Shown here one piece after another: positions 46,081-55,192 of a stretch of 64,000 nucleotides of DNA; the stretch's first letter is position 1, and every line of letters starts with the position of its first letter. Origin of the DNA: JAOUJD01 sp963841815 (GTDB lineage Bacteria > Pseudomonadota > Gammaproteobacteria > Burkholderiales > Burkholderiaceae_F); NCBI GenBank assembly GCA_963841815.1, contig CAWJEE010000027.1, forward strand, positions 1 through 64,000. The letters are read 5' to 3'. Below the pieces are notes generated by a model. The model made no database searches, was not told the DNA's origin, and worked only from the letters and a program-made list of their open reading frames with translations. The position numbers were made by a program, and so were the translations under genes.

Positions 46081-47178
46081 ATGCAGCGTCCGATGTTCAC
46101 GCGCTGGACCGACGCCTGGTCGCGCCTGAACCGGCGGCACGCGCTTGGCATCGCGCTCGCCATCTTGCTGATGACGGCGGTCGACTTGAGCACGATGGCC
46201 GACAAGCTCGACAAGCCCGGCGTCATGAAGGTCATCGTCTTCGACCTATTCGTCTCGGTCTCGTTGTTCTCCATCGCGCTGCTCGCCTGGTCCGCGGCCG
46301 TGGCCGGCCGGCCGCCGGGCGGCGCGGAGCGGATGCGGGCCGTCGTGATCGCCATCGTCGCGAGCGGCCTGCTGTCGGCCGCCATCGTGGTCCCGACCAT
46401 GAACGCCACCGGGATCCCGGAGATCTGGTACGAACTGCTGGGCAAGAAGAGACCGGTGCCGCCGCTGTGGATCGGCATCCTCGGCAACACGGTCCATCTT
46501 TCGCTGTTCGCGGCGCTCTTCGTGCTCGTCGCCGAGGTGCTGCAGCGGCGATCGGCCACCAGCGCCGCGATCCTCGCCGCCCGGCGCGAGCAGGCCGCGG
46601 TGGCGCACGAGGTGCTCGAGTCGCGCCTCGCGGCCATGCAGGCGCAGGTCGAGCCGCAGTTCCTGTTCAATGCGCTGGTCGGCATCGAGGCGCTGTACCG
46701 GAAGGACGCGGACGCGGCGGCGGAGAACCTCGACCGCCTGATCCAGTACCTGCGCGTCGCGCTTCCCCGGCTGCGCGAGCCCGGCTCGACGATCGCCGGC
46801 GAGATCGACCTCGTGCGTGCCTATCTCGCCGTGGTCACGTCGCTGCACGGCGGCCGGCCGGCGCTGAGCATCACCGTCGGCGACGACTGCGCGGACGCGC
46901 GCTTCTATCCGATGCTGCTGCTCCCGCTGATACAGCGGGCCGTGCGGGAGCCGGACGACCACCTGCCGGAGTCGATCCGCATCGGCGTGCAGAAGCTACA
47001 GGGCGACGTCGTCATCGTGACGCGCATCGCGTGCGCCGGCGGGTGCGTGGAGGACTTCGAGCTGGCCCGGGTGCGCGAACGGCTCGAGGGCCTCTACGGC
47101 GGTCGCGCAACGCTCGCCTGCACCGAGCTCGAGGCGACGACGACGCAGTTCACCCTGAGGGTGCCTGCCGCCCGCTAA
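46081..47178 (+). CDS. LytS-like degenerate histidine kinase (probable pseudokinase)
   Basis: The ATG at 46081 (365 residues) is preferred over a GTG at 46045 inside the tandem repeat. It has four transmembrane helices, like its neighbour, then a His_kinase-like segment reading QVEPQFLFNALVGIEALY. The phospho-accepting histidine is a glutamine (Q193). The ATP-binding N-box is also broken (LIQRAVREPDD instead of LVENAIKHG), and no glycine-rich G1 or G2 box is visible. It is long, open and not frameshifted, so it looks retained as a sensor or dimer partner rather than decaying. It lies between the active kinase and the regulator gene. Confidence 0.85.
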   Translation: MQRPMFTRWTDAWSRLNRRHALGIALAILLMTAVDLSTMADKLDKPGVMKVIVFDLFVSVSLFSIALLAWSAAVAGRPPGGAERMRAVVIAIVASGLLSAAIVVPTMNATGIPEIWYELLGKKRPVPPLWIGILGNTVHLSLFAALFVLVAEVLQRRSATSAAILAARREQAAVAHEVLESRLAAMQAQVEPQFLFNALVGIEALYRKDADAAAENLDRLIQYLRVALPRLREPGSTIAGEIDLVRAYLAVVTSLHGGRPALSITVGDDCADARFYPMLLLPLIQRAVREPDDHLPESIRIGVQKLQGDVVIVTRIACAGGCVEDFELARVRERLEGLYGGRATLACTELEATTTQFTLRVPAAR

Positions 47179-47189
47179 GCTCGCACCCC

Positions 47190-47954
47190 ATGAGCACGCC
47201 CACCGCGATCATTGCCGAGGACGAAGCCACGCTGCGCGGCCAGTTGGTGGAGCAACTCGGCCAGCTTTGGCCGGAGCTTGCGATCGTCGGCGAAGCCGCC
47301 GATGGCGTGCAGGCGCTGCGCCTGCTCGACGAGCATCGCCCCGACGTGATGTTCCTCGACATCCAGATGCCGGGCGCCACCGGCCTCGAGGTGGCGCGCC
47401 AGGCGAGCGGACGCTGCCACGTCGTGTTCGTCACGGCGTACGACCAGCACGCGGTCGCGGCGTTCGACCAGGGCGCCGTCGACTACGTCTTGAAGCCGGT
47501 TTCGGCGGCGCGCCTGTTCACGGCCGTGTCGCGCCTGAAGCAGCGCCTCGGCACGCCGCCCGCGCGGCTGGAAGCCGCCCTGAACGGGCTCGGCGGCGCG
47601 GGACCTTCGCTGCCGGCGGCCACCAGGCAGTACCTCCGCTGGATCAACGCGTCGGTCGGCCAGAACGTGAAGCTGATCACGGTCGACGAGATCAGCTACT
47701 TCCAGGCCGACAACAAGTACACGCGCGTGGTGACCGGAGAAGGCGAAGCTTTGATCCGCAAGCCGCTGAAAGAACTGGTGGAGGAACTCGATCCGAACCA
47801 GTTCTGGCAGATCCACCGATCGACGCTCGTCAACGCGACGTCGATCGCCGGCGTCACGCGCGACTTCCGCGGCCGGATGCTGGTGAAGCTGAAGTCGCGT
47901 CCCGAAACGCTGCTGGTGTCCGACAGCTACACCCACCTCTTCCGCCAGATGTGA
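47190..47954 (+). CDS. LytTR-family response regulator
   Basis: The 254-residue protein has a receiver domain with D57 in VMFLDIQMPG and lysine in DYVLKPVS. A LytTR DNA-binding domain follows (ITVDEISYFQADNKYTRV, FWQIHRSTLVNATSIAGV). It starts at the ATG at 47190, 11 bases after the pseudokinase stop, so kinase, pseudokinase and regulator form one unit. The target genes are unknown. The block sits between ftsK and trxB. Confidence 0.94.
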   Translation: MSTPTAIIAEDEATLRGQLVEQLGQLWPELAIVGEAADGVQALRLLDEHRPDVMFLDIQMPGATGLEVARQASGRCHVVFVTAYDQHAVAAFDQGAVDYVLKPVSAARLFTAVSRLKQRLGTPPARLEAALNGLGGAGPSLPAATRQYLRWINASVGQNVKLITVDEISYFQADNKYTRVVTGEGEALIRKPLKELVEELDPNQFWQIHRSTLVNATSIAGVTRDFRGRMLVKLKSRPETLLVSDSYTHLFRQM

Positions 47955-48027
47955 GTCGCGGCAGGCCGCGGGCGTCGGGATCGGCCACATCGCCCCCATA
48001 TAATTCGTTCGAACCTGGGGAAACGAT

Positions 48028-49017
48028 ATGGCCACCACGAAGCACGCCCGCGTCCTGATCCTCGGATCCGGCCCGGCCGGATACACCGCCGCCGTCTACG
48101 CCGCCCGCGCCAACCTCAAGCCCGTGCTGATCACCGGCCTGGCGCAGGGCGGGCAGCTGATGACGACCACCGAGGTCGACAACTGGCCAGCGGACCACCA
48201 TGGCGTCCAGGGCCCGGACCTGATGGCCCGCTTCCTGGCGCACGCCGAACGGTTCCACACCGAGATCGTGTTCGATCACATCCACACCGCGAAGCTGGTG
48301 GAGAGGCCGATCCGCCTCATCGGCGACAGCGGCGAGTACACCTGTGACGCGCTGATCATCGCCACCGGCGCGAGTGCGATGTACCTCGGGCTGCCGTCCG
48401 AAGAGGCGTTCATGGGACGCGGCGTGTCCGGCTGCGCGACGTGCGACGGGTTCTTCTACAAGGGCCAGGACGTCGCGGTCGTCGGCGGCGGCAACACCGC
48501 CGTCGAGGAAGCCCTGTACCTCGCGAACATCGCTCGCAAGGTCACGCTGATCCACCGTCGCGACAAGTTCCGCGCCGAGCCGATCATGGTCGACCGCCTG
48601 ATGGACAAGGTGAAGGAAGGCCGCATCGAGCTGAAGCTCTTCAGCGTGCTCGACGAGGTGCTCGGCGACGACGGCGGCGTCACCGCGATCCGGATCAGGA
48701 ACGCGCAGACCGGCGCCGCCGAGGACATCGCGCTGCAGGGCGTGTTCATCGCGATCGGCCACCGGCCCAACACCGAGATCTTCGCGGGCCAGCTGGAGAT
48801 GGCGAACGGCTACATCATCACGAAGACCGGCCTCGCCGGCATGGCGACCGCGACCAGCGTGCCGGGCGTGTTCGCGGCCGGCGACGTGCAGGACCACGTG
48901 TATCGCCAGGCCATCACCAGCGCCGGGACCGGCTGCATGGCCGCGCTCGACGCGCAGCGCTACCTCGAGAACCAGGAACCGGCGACGACCGGAGCCGAGC
49001 AGGCGCTGGCGGCCTGA
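48028..49017 (+). CDS. trxB: Thioredoxin-disulfide reductase
   Basis: The 329-residue flavoenzyme transfers electrons from NADPH to thioredoxin. FAD-binding GSGPAGYTAAVYAARA, the redox-active pair in GCATCDGFFY, NADPH-binding GGGNTAVEEALYL and the C-terminal GVFAAGDVQDHVYRQAITSAGTGCMAA are all present. A GGGGAAACGAT leader with GGGGAAA may serve as the ribosome-binding site. Confidence 0.97.
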   Translation: MATTKHARVLILGSGPAGYTAAVYAARANLKPVLITGLAQGGQLMTTTEVDNWPADHHGVQGPDLMARFLAHAERFHTEIVFDHIHTAKLVERPIRLIGDSGEYTCDALIIATGASAMYLGLPSEEAFMGRGVSGCATCDGFFYKGQDVAVVGGGNTAVEEALYLANIARKVTLIHRRDKFRAEPIMVDRLMDKVKEGRIELKLFSVLDEVLGDDGGVTAIRIRNAQTGAAEDIALQGVFIAIGHRPNTEIFAGQLEMANGYIITKTGLAGMATATSVPGVFAAGDVQDHVYRQAITSAGTGCMAALDAQRYLENQEPATTGAEQALAA

Positions 49018-49036
49018 CGGCCGCGCGGAGCCGGCG

Positions 49037-49690
49037 GTGGCCCGCTCGCTGAAGGACCTCGCTCAACTCGGAGCGCTGCGCGACCGGCTCGCCGCCGACA
49101 ACCGCGAACGCGAACGCGCCGAGGCCGAGCGGCGCGAACGCGAGGAACGGGCGCGCAAGTCCGCGAACGAGTTCCGCGATGCGGTCGGACCCGTCACGCC
49201 GCTGACGATCCGCGCGCGCGTCGAACACGACCGCCCGCCCCACCCGCCGCTGCCGAAGAAGCGCTGGGAGGACGACGAGCAGGTGCTCGTCGCTTCCGTC
49301 TCCGACGAGTTCGAGATCGACACGCTGCTGCACACGGACGACGAACTGTCGTTCCGCCGCCCGGGCGTCGGTCCCGACGTGCTGCGCAAGCTGCGCCGGG
49401 GCGACTGGGTGATCCAGGACGAGGTCGACCTGCACGGATGCCGCACCGACGAAGCGCGCGAGCTGCTTGCCGGCTTCCTGCGCGACGCCGTGAAGCGCGG
49501 CGTGCGCTGCGTCCGCGTGATCCACGGCAAGGGACTCGGCTCGAAGGACAAGCAGCCCGTGCTGCGGGGCAAGACGCGCGTGTGGCTGGCGCAGCGCGAC
49601 GAAGTCATCGCGTTCTGCCAGGCGCGGCCGGCGGAAGGCGGCGGCGGCGCGCTCGTGGTGTTGCTGAAGCCGGCGGGAAGCCGGCCGTGA
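49037..49690 (+). CDS. Smr/MutS2-type domain protein
   Basis: The 217-residue protein (GTG start) has a charged, helical N-terminal half rich in Arg and Glu. A C-terminal Smr domain follows with VDLHGCRTDEARELL and VRVIHGKGLGSKDKQPVLRGK. Smr domains nick or bind branched nucleic acids. It follows trxB closely and overlaps the TRIC channel gene by four bases (GTGA). Confidence 0.92.
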   Translation: MARSLKDLAQLGALRDRLAADNRERERAEAERREREERARKSANEFRDAVGPVTPLTIRARVEHDRPPHPPLPKKRWEDDEQVLVASVSDEFEIDTLLHTDDELSFRRPGVGPDVLRKLRRGDWVIQDEVDLHGCRTDEARELLAGFLRDAVKRGVRCVRVIHGKGLGSKDKQPVLRGKTRVWLAQRDEVIAFCQARPAEGGGGALVVLLKPAGSRP

Positions 49691-50301
49691 CCGGGACGTC
49701 CGGCCTGCTGTTCGCGGTCGAGCTCGTCGCCGTGCTCGCGGCGGCGTTCTCCGGGTTCGCCGAGTCGCAGCGCAAGGACATGGACGTCGTGGGCGTCTTC
49801 ACCGTCGCGTTCATCACCGCCTTCGGCGGCGGCACGCTGCGCGACGTGCTGCTCGATCGCCGGCCTTTCTTCTGGGTCTCGCACGAGTCCTACGTGATCC
49901 TGATCTTCGCGCTGTCGCTGGTCGCCACGCCGATCATGCGGCACGCGCACCGCATCATCCCGAACGCCGGGTTCATCGCGGCCGACGCGATCGGCCTGGG
50001 CTTCTTCAGCATCGTCGGCGTTTCGCTCGCGCTGGAAGCAGGCATGCCGACCTTCACGGCGACCATGATGGGCGTGATCACCGGCGTGTTCGGCGGCGTG
50101 CTGCGCGACGTGATCCTCAACGAGGTGCCGATCGTGCTGCGCGACAACCGCCCGTACGCGATCACCGCCTTCATCGGCTGCTGGTTCTATGTGCTGCTGC
50201 GCGGCATCGGCGCCGAGGAGGCGCTGGCGTTGTGGACCTCGGCGGCGCTGATCACCGTCACGCGAATGATCGCGTGGCGCCGCGACTGGTCCCTGAAGTA
50301 G
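49687..50301 (+). CDS. Trimeric intracellular cation channel family protein (UPF0126)
   Basis: The 204-residue protein (GTG start overlapping the Smr stop) has about seven transmembrane helices. Two repeats each contain the family signature: FGGGTLRDVLLDRRPFFWV and FGGVLRDVILNEVPIVL. Bacterial TRIC homologues conduct potassium or sodium. Longer upstream frames overlap Smr and are not needed. Confidence 0.92.
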   Translation: MTGTSGLLFAVELVAVLAAAFSGFAESQRKDMDVVGVFTVAFITAFGGGTLRDVLLDRRPFFWVSHESYVILIFALSLVATPIMRHAHRIIPNAGFIAADAIGLGFFSIVGVSLALEAGMPTFTATMMGVITGVFGGVLRDVILNEVPIVLRDNRPYAITAFIGCWFYVLLRGIGAEEALALWTSAALITVTRMIAWRRDWSLK

Positions 50302-50308
50302 GCAAGCG

Positions 50309-50647
50309 CTAGACCGCCGCCTCGCCCTCTTCGCCGGTGCGGATGCGGATCACCTGCTCGACCGGCCGCACGAAGATCTTGCCGTCGCCGATCTTGCCGG
50401 TGCGGGCCGCCTTCGTGATGGCTTCGATCGCGCGTTCCACCAGCGCGTCCGGAACGACCGCCTCGACCTTCACCTTGGGCAGGAAGTCGACCACGTACTC
50501 GGCGCCGCGATAGAGCTCCGTGTGCCCCTTCTGGCGGCCGAAGCCCTTGACTTCGGTGACCGTGAGGCCGTTCACGCCGACGTCGGCCAGGGCCTCGCGC
50601 ACTTCGTCCAGCTTGAACGGCTTGATGACAGCGGTGATCTGTTTCAT
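50309..50647 (-). CDS. P-II family nitrogen regulatory protein
   Basis: A complete P-II protein of 112 residues. It starts MKQITAVIKPFKLDEVREAL, has the T-loop tyrosine Y51 (RGAEYVVDF) that is uridylylated by GlnD, and carries the second signature GKIGDGKIFV. It senses 2-oxoglutarate and ATP/ADP. It follows nadE on the same strand with 50 bases between, a common pairing in Betaproteobacteria, which favours GlnB over the amtB-linked GlnK. Confidence 0.95.
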   Translation of the reverse strand: MKQITAVIKPFKLDEVREALADVGVNGLTVTEVKGFGRQKGHTELYRGAEYVVDFLPKVKVEAVVPDALVERAIEAITKAARTGKIGDGKIFVRPVEQVIRIRTGEEGEAAV

Positions 50648-50697
50648 GGTCTTTCCCGGTCGATTCAGTGGACTCAGGGTGGATCGTACCGCCCCGC

Positions 50698-52326
50698 TCA
50701 GGCGCTCTCCTCGCGGAAGCGGTTGGTGATCGGATAGCGCCAGTCCCGGCCGAACCCGCGGTGCGTCACGCGGATGCCAACCGGCGACTGCCGCCGCTTG
50801 TACTCGGAAATCCGGATCATCCGCACCACGCGCCGCACCACCGCCTCGTCCAGGCCCTCGGCCACGATGTCCGGGATCGCGAGGCCTTCCTGCATGTAGA
50901 GCTCGATGATGCGGTCGAGTACCTCGTAGGGCGGCAGCGAGTCCTGGTCGGTCTGGTTGTCCTTCAGCTCCGCGCTCGGCGCGCGCGTCAGGATGCGCTC
51001 GGGGATCACCGGCGCGATCGCGTTGCGGTGGCGGCACAGCCGGTACACCAGCGTCTTCAGGATGTCCTTGATGACCGCGAAGCCGCCCGCGAGGTCACCG
51101 TACAGCGTCGAGTAGCCGACCGCCGTCTCGGACTTGTTGCCGGTCGTCAGCACGATCGACCCGTACTTGTTCGACAGAGCCATGAGCAGCGTGCCGCGGA
51201 TGCGCGCCTGCAGATTCTCCTCGGTCGTGTCCCACGGCAGCCCGCGGAACTCGCGCGCGAGGGTGGACAGGAAGGCGTCGAACGCCGGCTTGATCGGCAG
51301 GATGTCGTAGCGCACGCCGAGATTGCCCGCCAGCTCGGCCGCGTCGTCGAGGCTCATCTGCGACGTGTACTGCGACGGCATCATCACCGCGCGCACCCGA
51401 TCGGCGCCCAGCGCGTCCACCGCGATCGCCAGCGTGAGCGCGGAATCGACGCCGCCAGACAGGCCGATCAGCGCGCCCGGGAAGCCGTTCTTGCCGATGT
51501 AGTCGCGCACGCCGAGGACCAGCGCCGAATAGGCGAGCGCCTCGTGCGGCGGTTCGACGACCCGTTCGCCTTTCTGCGGCGCGCCGTCGACGAAATCGAC
51601 GAGCAGCAGCGCCTCTTCAAAGTGCGCCGCGCTGGCGACCACGTTGCCGCCCGCGTCGAGCACGAAGGAGGCGCCGTCGAAGACGAGTTCGTCCTGCCCG
51701 CCGGAAAGGTTCGCGTAGACCGCCGGCATGCCGAACCTGCAGACGTTGGCCCGCATGATCTGCAGCCGCTGTTGCTGCTTGCCGAGGTGGAACGGCGACG
51801 CGTTGAGCACCAGCAGGACGTCGGCGCCCGCCGCGCGCGAGCACTCGGGCGCGTACGGGAACCAGGTGTCCTCGCAGATGTTGATGCCGAAGGCGGTGCC
51901 GTCGACTTCGAAGACGAACGGCCGGTTGTCCGGCGTGAAGTAGCGCTGCTCGTCGAAAACGTCGTAGTTCGGCAGGTCGTGCTTGCAGTACGTGCCGGTC
52001 ACCATGCCGTCCGCGATCACCGACGCCGCGTTGAAGCGCCGGCCCTCGCGCGCGAGAGGGTGGCCGACCACGACCTTCATCTCGGGAAACTGCAGCAGCT
52101 GCGCGCACAGCTTCTGCAAGGCTGCGTCGGTCGCTGCGTAGAATGCCCGGCGCAGCAGCAGGTCCTCGGGCGGATAGCCTGTCAGCGACAGTTCCGGCGT
52201 GAGCAGGACGCGCGCGCCGGCGCCAGCCGCGCGCCGCGCTGCATCGAGGATCTTCCGGCTGTTTCCCTCGAAGTCGCCGACGGTGCAATTCAGCTGCGCG
52301 ACCGCGACTTTGACGTTCGAGCTCAT
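50698..52326 (-). CDS. nadE: Glutamine-dependent NAD+ synthetase
   Basis: A two-domain enzyme of 542 residues. The N-terminal nitrilase-type glutaminase domain (LTPELSLTGYPPEDLLLR, the catalytic cysteine in FGINICEDTWFP) feeds ammonia to the C-terminal synthetase with the ATP pyrophosphatase loop GLSGGVDSALTLAIA. It makes NAD+ from deamido-NAD+. The start codon abuts the divergent gene at 52326. Confidence 0.96.
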   Translation of the reverse strand: MSSNVKVAVAQLNCTVGDFEGNSRKILDAARRAAGAGARVLLTPELSLTGYPPEDLLLRRAFYAATDAALQKLCAQLLQFPEMKVVVGHPLAREGRRFNAASVIADGMVTGTYCKHDLPNYDVFDEQRYFTPDNRPFVFEVDGTAFGINICEDTWFPYAPECSRAAGADVLLVLNASPFHLGKQQQRLQIMRANVCRFGMPAVYANLSGGQDELVFDGASFVLDAGGNVVASAAHFEEALLLVDFVDGAPQKGERVVEPPHEALAYSALVLGVRDYIGKNGFPGALIGLSGGVDSALTLAIAVDALGADRVRAVMMPSQYTSQMSLDDAAELAGNLGVRYDILPIKPAFDAFLSTLAREFRGLPWDTTEENLQARIRGTLLMALSNKYGSIVLTTGNKSETAVGYSTLYGDLAGGFAVIKDILKTLVYRLCRHRNAIAPVIPERILTRAPSAELKDNQTDQDSLPPYEVLDRIIELYMQEGLAIPDIVAEGLDEAVVRRVVRMIRISEYKRRQSPVGIRVTHRGFGRDWRYPITNRFREESA

Positions 52327-53522
52327 TGATTGATGCGGCGGTGAAGGCAGTGCAGGCGGGATCGACGAATTATTGCACGCGCATCGTGAGCGACCTGAGG
52401 GAGATCGGGGCCGAGCGCTGGAACGCCGTGCTCGCGCACGAGGCCGCCAATCCTTTCGTTCGCTACGAATTCCTACGGGCCTTGCAGGCCAGCGGATGCG
52501 CAGCCGAACGCACGGGCTGGGAGCCGCACCATCTCACGCTCTGGAGCGGCGCCGAACTGAAGGCGGCCGCGCCGCTGTACCGCAAGCATCACTCCTACGG
52601 CGAGTACGTGTTCGACTGGGCCTGGGCCGACGCGCACCAGCGGCACGGCATCGATTACTACCCCAAGTGGCTGGTGGCGATCCCGTTCACCCCGGTGCCA
52701 GGCCCGCGCCTGCTGGCCGTCGATGCCGCGGCGCGCGACGCCCTCGCGGCCGCGCTGCAACGGCATGCCGAGGCGTCCGGCCTCTCGTCGTTGCACGCGC
52801 TCTTCCTTCCCGAGGCCGATGCCGCGCGACTCGAGGCGCTGGGCCAGATGACGCGGCGCTCGGTGCAGTTCCACTGGTTCAACCGCGGCTACGCGGCGTT
52901 CGACGACTACCTCGCGGCGCTGACGCAGCCGAAGCGCAAGAAGGTGCGCGCGGAGCGCCGGAAGGTCGCGGACGCTGGCGTGATGTTCGTCCGCAAGGTC
53001 GGTCCGGAGATCGGCGAGGCCGACTGGGCGTTCTTCGCGCGCTGCTACGCGCGCACGTACGCCGCGCATCACTCGACGCCGTACCTGACGCACGCCTTCT
53101 TCCTCGAACTGGCGCAGACGATGCCCGAGACGCTGCTGCTCGTCGTCGCGCAGCGTGACGGCCGCCCGATCGCCTCCGCGCTCGCGCTGTTCGACGCCGA
53201 ACGCCTGTACGGACGTTACTGGGGCGCCGTCGAGACGGTCCCGTGCCTGCACTTCGAGACCAGCTACTACCAGATGATCGAGTTCGCGATCGAGCGCAGG
53301 CTCGCCGTCTTCGAAGGCGGCGCGCAGGGGGAGCACAAGCTCGCCCGCGGCTTCGAACCCGTCACGACCTTCTCGTCGCACTGGCTGTCGCACCCGGCCT
53401 TCAACGAGGCGGTGCAGCGCTACCTCGAGCGCGAGCACGGCGGCATCGAGGCCTATGTCGACGAGCTGAACGAACGCAGTGCGCTCAGGCGGGATGCGAC
53501 GAGCGCAAAGGATGGCGAGTGA
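52326..53522 (+). CDS. GNAT-fold protein of the FemAB-like/DUF482 family
   Basis: The protein has 398 residues from a TTG at 52326; a GTG at 52341 or 52386 is equally possible and would avoid touching the nadE start codon. Recognisable elements: NPFVRYEFLRALQASGCA, PLYRKHHSYGEYVFDWAWA, the central TQPKRKKVRAERRKV and YLTHAFFLELA. The C-terminal FEGGAQGEHKLARGFEPV is typical of the family annotated as peptidoglycan biosynthesis/recognition. The substrate is unknown. Its stop lies just after a duplicated start of the next gene. Confidence 0.87.
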   Translation: MIDAAVKAVQAGSTNYCTRIVSDLREIGAERWNAVLAHEAANPFVRYEFLRALQASGCAAERTGWEPHHLTLWSGAELKAAAPLYRKHHSYGEYVFDWAWADAHQRHGIDYYPKWLVAIPFTPVPGPRLLAVDAAARDALAAALQRHAEASGLSSLHALFLPEADAARLEALGQMTRRSVQFHWFNRGYAAFDDYLAALTQPKRKKVRAERRKVADAGVMFVRKVGPEIGEADWAFFARCYARTYAAHHSTPYLTHAFFLELAQTMPETLLLVVAQRDGRPIASALALFDAERLYGRYWGAVETVPCLHFETSYYQMIEFAIERRLAVFEGGAQGEHKLARGFEPVTTFSSHWLSHPAFNEAVQRYLEREHGGIEAYVDELNERSALRRDATSAKDGE

Positions 53523-53647
53523 CGCCGACCCATCTCGCTGCTGCCCTCCTGATGGTCACCATCTGGGGCGCGGCACTACGTGCCGGCCCCCGCGGGGATC
53601 ATGTGGAAAGCCCCTACCCTGCGTTCGAACGCGGCGCGCTCGCATGA
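53519..53647 (+). other. 42-codon mini-ORF made from a duplicated eamA start
   Basis: A GTG at 53519 opens a frame whose first 17 codons match the eamA N-terminus (MTPTHLAAALLMVTIWG). It then diverges and stops at 53645-53647, overlapping the ATG of eamA by ATGA. It could be translated as a leader coupled to eamA, or simply be the remnant of a local duplication. It overlaps the end of the preceding gene by four bases. Confidence 0.45.
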
Positions 53648-53694
53648 CGCCGACCCATCTCGCGGCTGCCCTCCTGATGGTCACCATCTGGGGC
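53520..53694 (+). repeat. 50-bp direct repeat at the 5' end of eamA
   Basis: Bases 53520-53569 and 53645-53694 are identical except for one position (TCGCTGCTG versus TCGCGGCTG). The offset is 125 bp. The 75 bases between contain CGGCCCCCGCGGGGAT and no clear gene. Confidence 0.9.
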
Positions 53695-54501
53695 TTTAAC
53701 TTCGTCGTCATCCGCTGGGGCCTGGACAGCGTGTCGCCGTACACGCTGAACCTGCTGCGCTTCGTGCTCGCGGCGTTTCCGGCGCTGCTGTTCGTTCGCC
53801 CGCCGCGCGCTCCGTGGCACCTGGTCGCGGGCTACGGGCTGTTCGCCTTCACGCTGCAGTTCTGCCTGCTGTTCGCCGGGATGGCCGCCGGCATGCCGAC
53901 CGGGCTGGCGTCCCTCGTGATCCAGATGCAGGTGTTCTTCACGATCGGGCTGGTCACGCTGCTGACCCACGAACGCGCGCGGCGCGCGCAACTGTTCGGG
54001 GCGGTCGTGGCAGGCGCGGGCATCGTGTTGGTGGCGCTGCACCTGCCACCGTCCACCCTGCTCGGCTTCGCGCTCACTCTCGGGGCGGCCGCCTCGTGGG
54101 CCGTCGCGAACGTGATCGTGAAGCGGATTCCGGGCGAGCGGCCGCTGGCCGTCGTCGTGTGGGCCAGCGCGGTCGCGGCCGTTGCGCTGGTGCCGATCGC
54201 CGTGCTGGCGGACGGCCCGGCCTATGTCTGGGCGGCGATCCGGGCCATGCCCGCCACGGCTTGGCTGGGAGTCGCCTTCCAGGCGTGGCCGACGACCCTG
54301 CTCGCGTTCGGCATCTGGGCGTGGCTGCTGCGCCGTCACCCGGCGGCGCTCGTCGCGCCCTTCACGCTGCTGGTGCCGATCGTCGGCATGACCTGCGCCG
54401 TGCTGCTGCTCGGCGAACCGATCACGTGGTGGAAACTCGCCGGCGCCGCGCTCGTGCTCGGCGGACTGGGGTTGAACGTGCTCGCAAGTCGCGCGCGGTA
54501 G
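53644..54501 (+). CDS. EamA/DMT family exporter (EamA-like)
   Basis: The 285-residue protein has ten transmembrane helices in two EamA repeats. It starts MTPTHLAAALLMVTIWGFNF and contains GMPTGLASLVIQMQVFFTI and VAPFTLLVPIVGM, strongly like E. coli EamA, an exporter of O-acetylserine and cysteine pathway metabolites. Substrate identity here is inferred from similarity only. The ATG at 53644 is the second copy of the duplicated start. Confidence 0.92.
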   Translation: MTPTHLAAALLMVTIWGFNFVVIRWGLDSVSPYTLNLLRFVLAAFPALLFVRPPRAPWHLVAGYGLFAFTLQFCLLFAGMAAGMPTGLASLVIQMQVFFTIGLVTLLTHERARRAQLFGAVVAGAGIVLVALHLPPSTLLGFALTLGAAASWAVANVIVKRIPGERPLAVVVWASAVAAVALVPIAVLADGPAYVWAAIRAMPATAWLGVAFQAWPTTLLAFGIWAWLLRRHPAALVAPFTLLVPIVGMTCAVLLLGEPITWWKLAGAALVLGGLGLNVLASRAR

Positions 54502-54525
54502 GCGCGCGCGGCGACGTCAGGTCGC

Positions 54526-55074
54526 TCAGAACGCCGGCTTGGGCGACGCCGTTTCGTACGCCCGGACCGCGTCGACGATGTCCTTGCGCGCCGACTCCGG
54601 CCCTTCCCAGCCGATCACCTTGACCCACTTGCCGCTCTCGAGGTCCTTGTAGTGCTCGAAGAAGTGCTGGATCTGCGCGAGCCTCTCGGGCGCGATGTCC
54701 GACCACTGCTGCCAGTGCCTGTACCAGGGCAGGACCTTGTCGATCGGCACCGCGAGCAGCTTCGAATCGCCGCCGGCTTCGTCTTCCATCTTCAGCACGC
54801 CCAGCGGGCGGCAGCGCACGACGACGCCGGGCTGCAGCGGGAACGGCGTGATCACCAGCACGTCGAGCGGGTCGCCGTCGTCGGCCAGCGACTTCGGCAC
54901 GTAGCCGTAGTTGCACGGGTAGTGCATCGACGTGCCGATGAAGCGATCGACGAACACCGCGCCGGTCTCCTTGTCGACCTCGTACTTGATCGGGTCCGCG
55001 TGCGCGGGGATTTCGATGATGACGTTGAACTCATCGGGAACGTTGCGGCCGGCGGGTACGTTGTCGAGGCTCAT
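54526..55074 (-). CDS. ppa: Inorganic pyrophosphatase
   Basis: A soluble family-I enzyme of 182 residues that hydrolyses pyrophosphate with Mg2+. The active-site set is intact: EIPAHADPIKYEVDKETG, YPCNYGYVPKSL, the aspartate cluster DDGDPLDVLVITP and EDEAGGDSKLLAVP. It converges on eamA. It contrasts with the altered relative at 30084-30593. Confidence 0.97.
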   Translation of the reverse strand: MSLDNVPAGRNVPDEFNVIIEIPAHADPIKYEVDKETGAVFVDRFIGTSMHYPCNYGYVPKSLADDGDPLDVLVITPFPLQPGVVVRCRPLGVLKMEDEAGGDSKLLAVPIDKVLPWYRHWQQWSDIAPERLAQIQHFFEHYKDLESGKWVKVIGWEGPESARKDIVDAVRAYETASPKPAF

Positions 55075-55192
55075 GACGATGGTCCTGAATGGAGACGCGA
55101 TTCTACTGACCGCGGGTCGCGTGCCGCGAACGGGTTTGAGCGAGCCCCGGTTTGCTCAATAATCGGGTGACAGGGGCACACGGAGACGCGCC

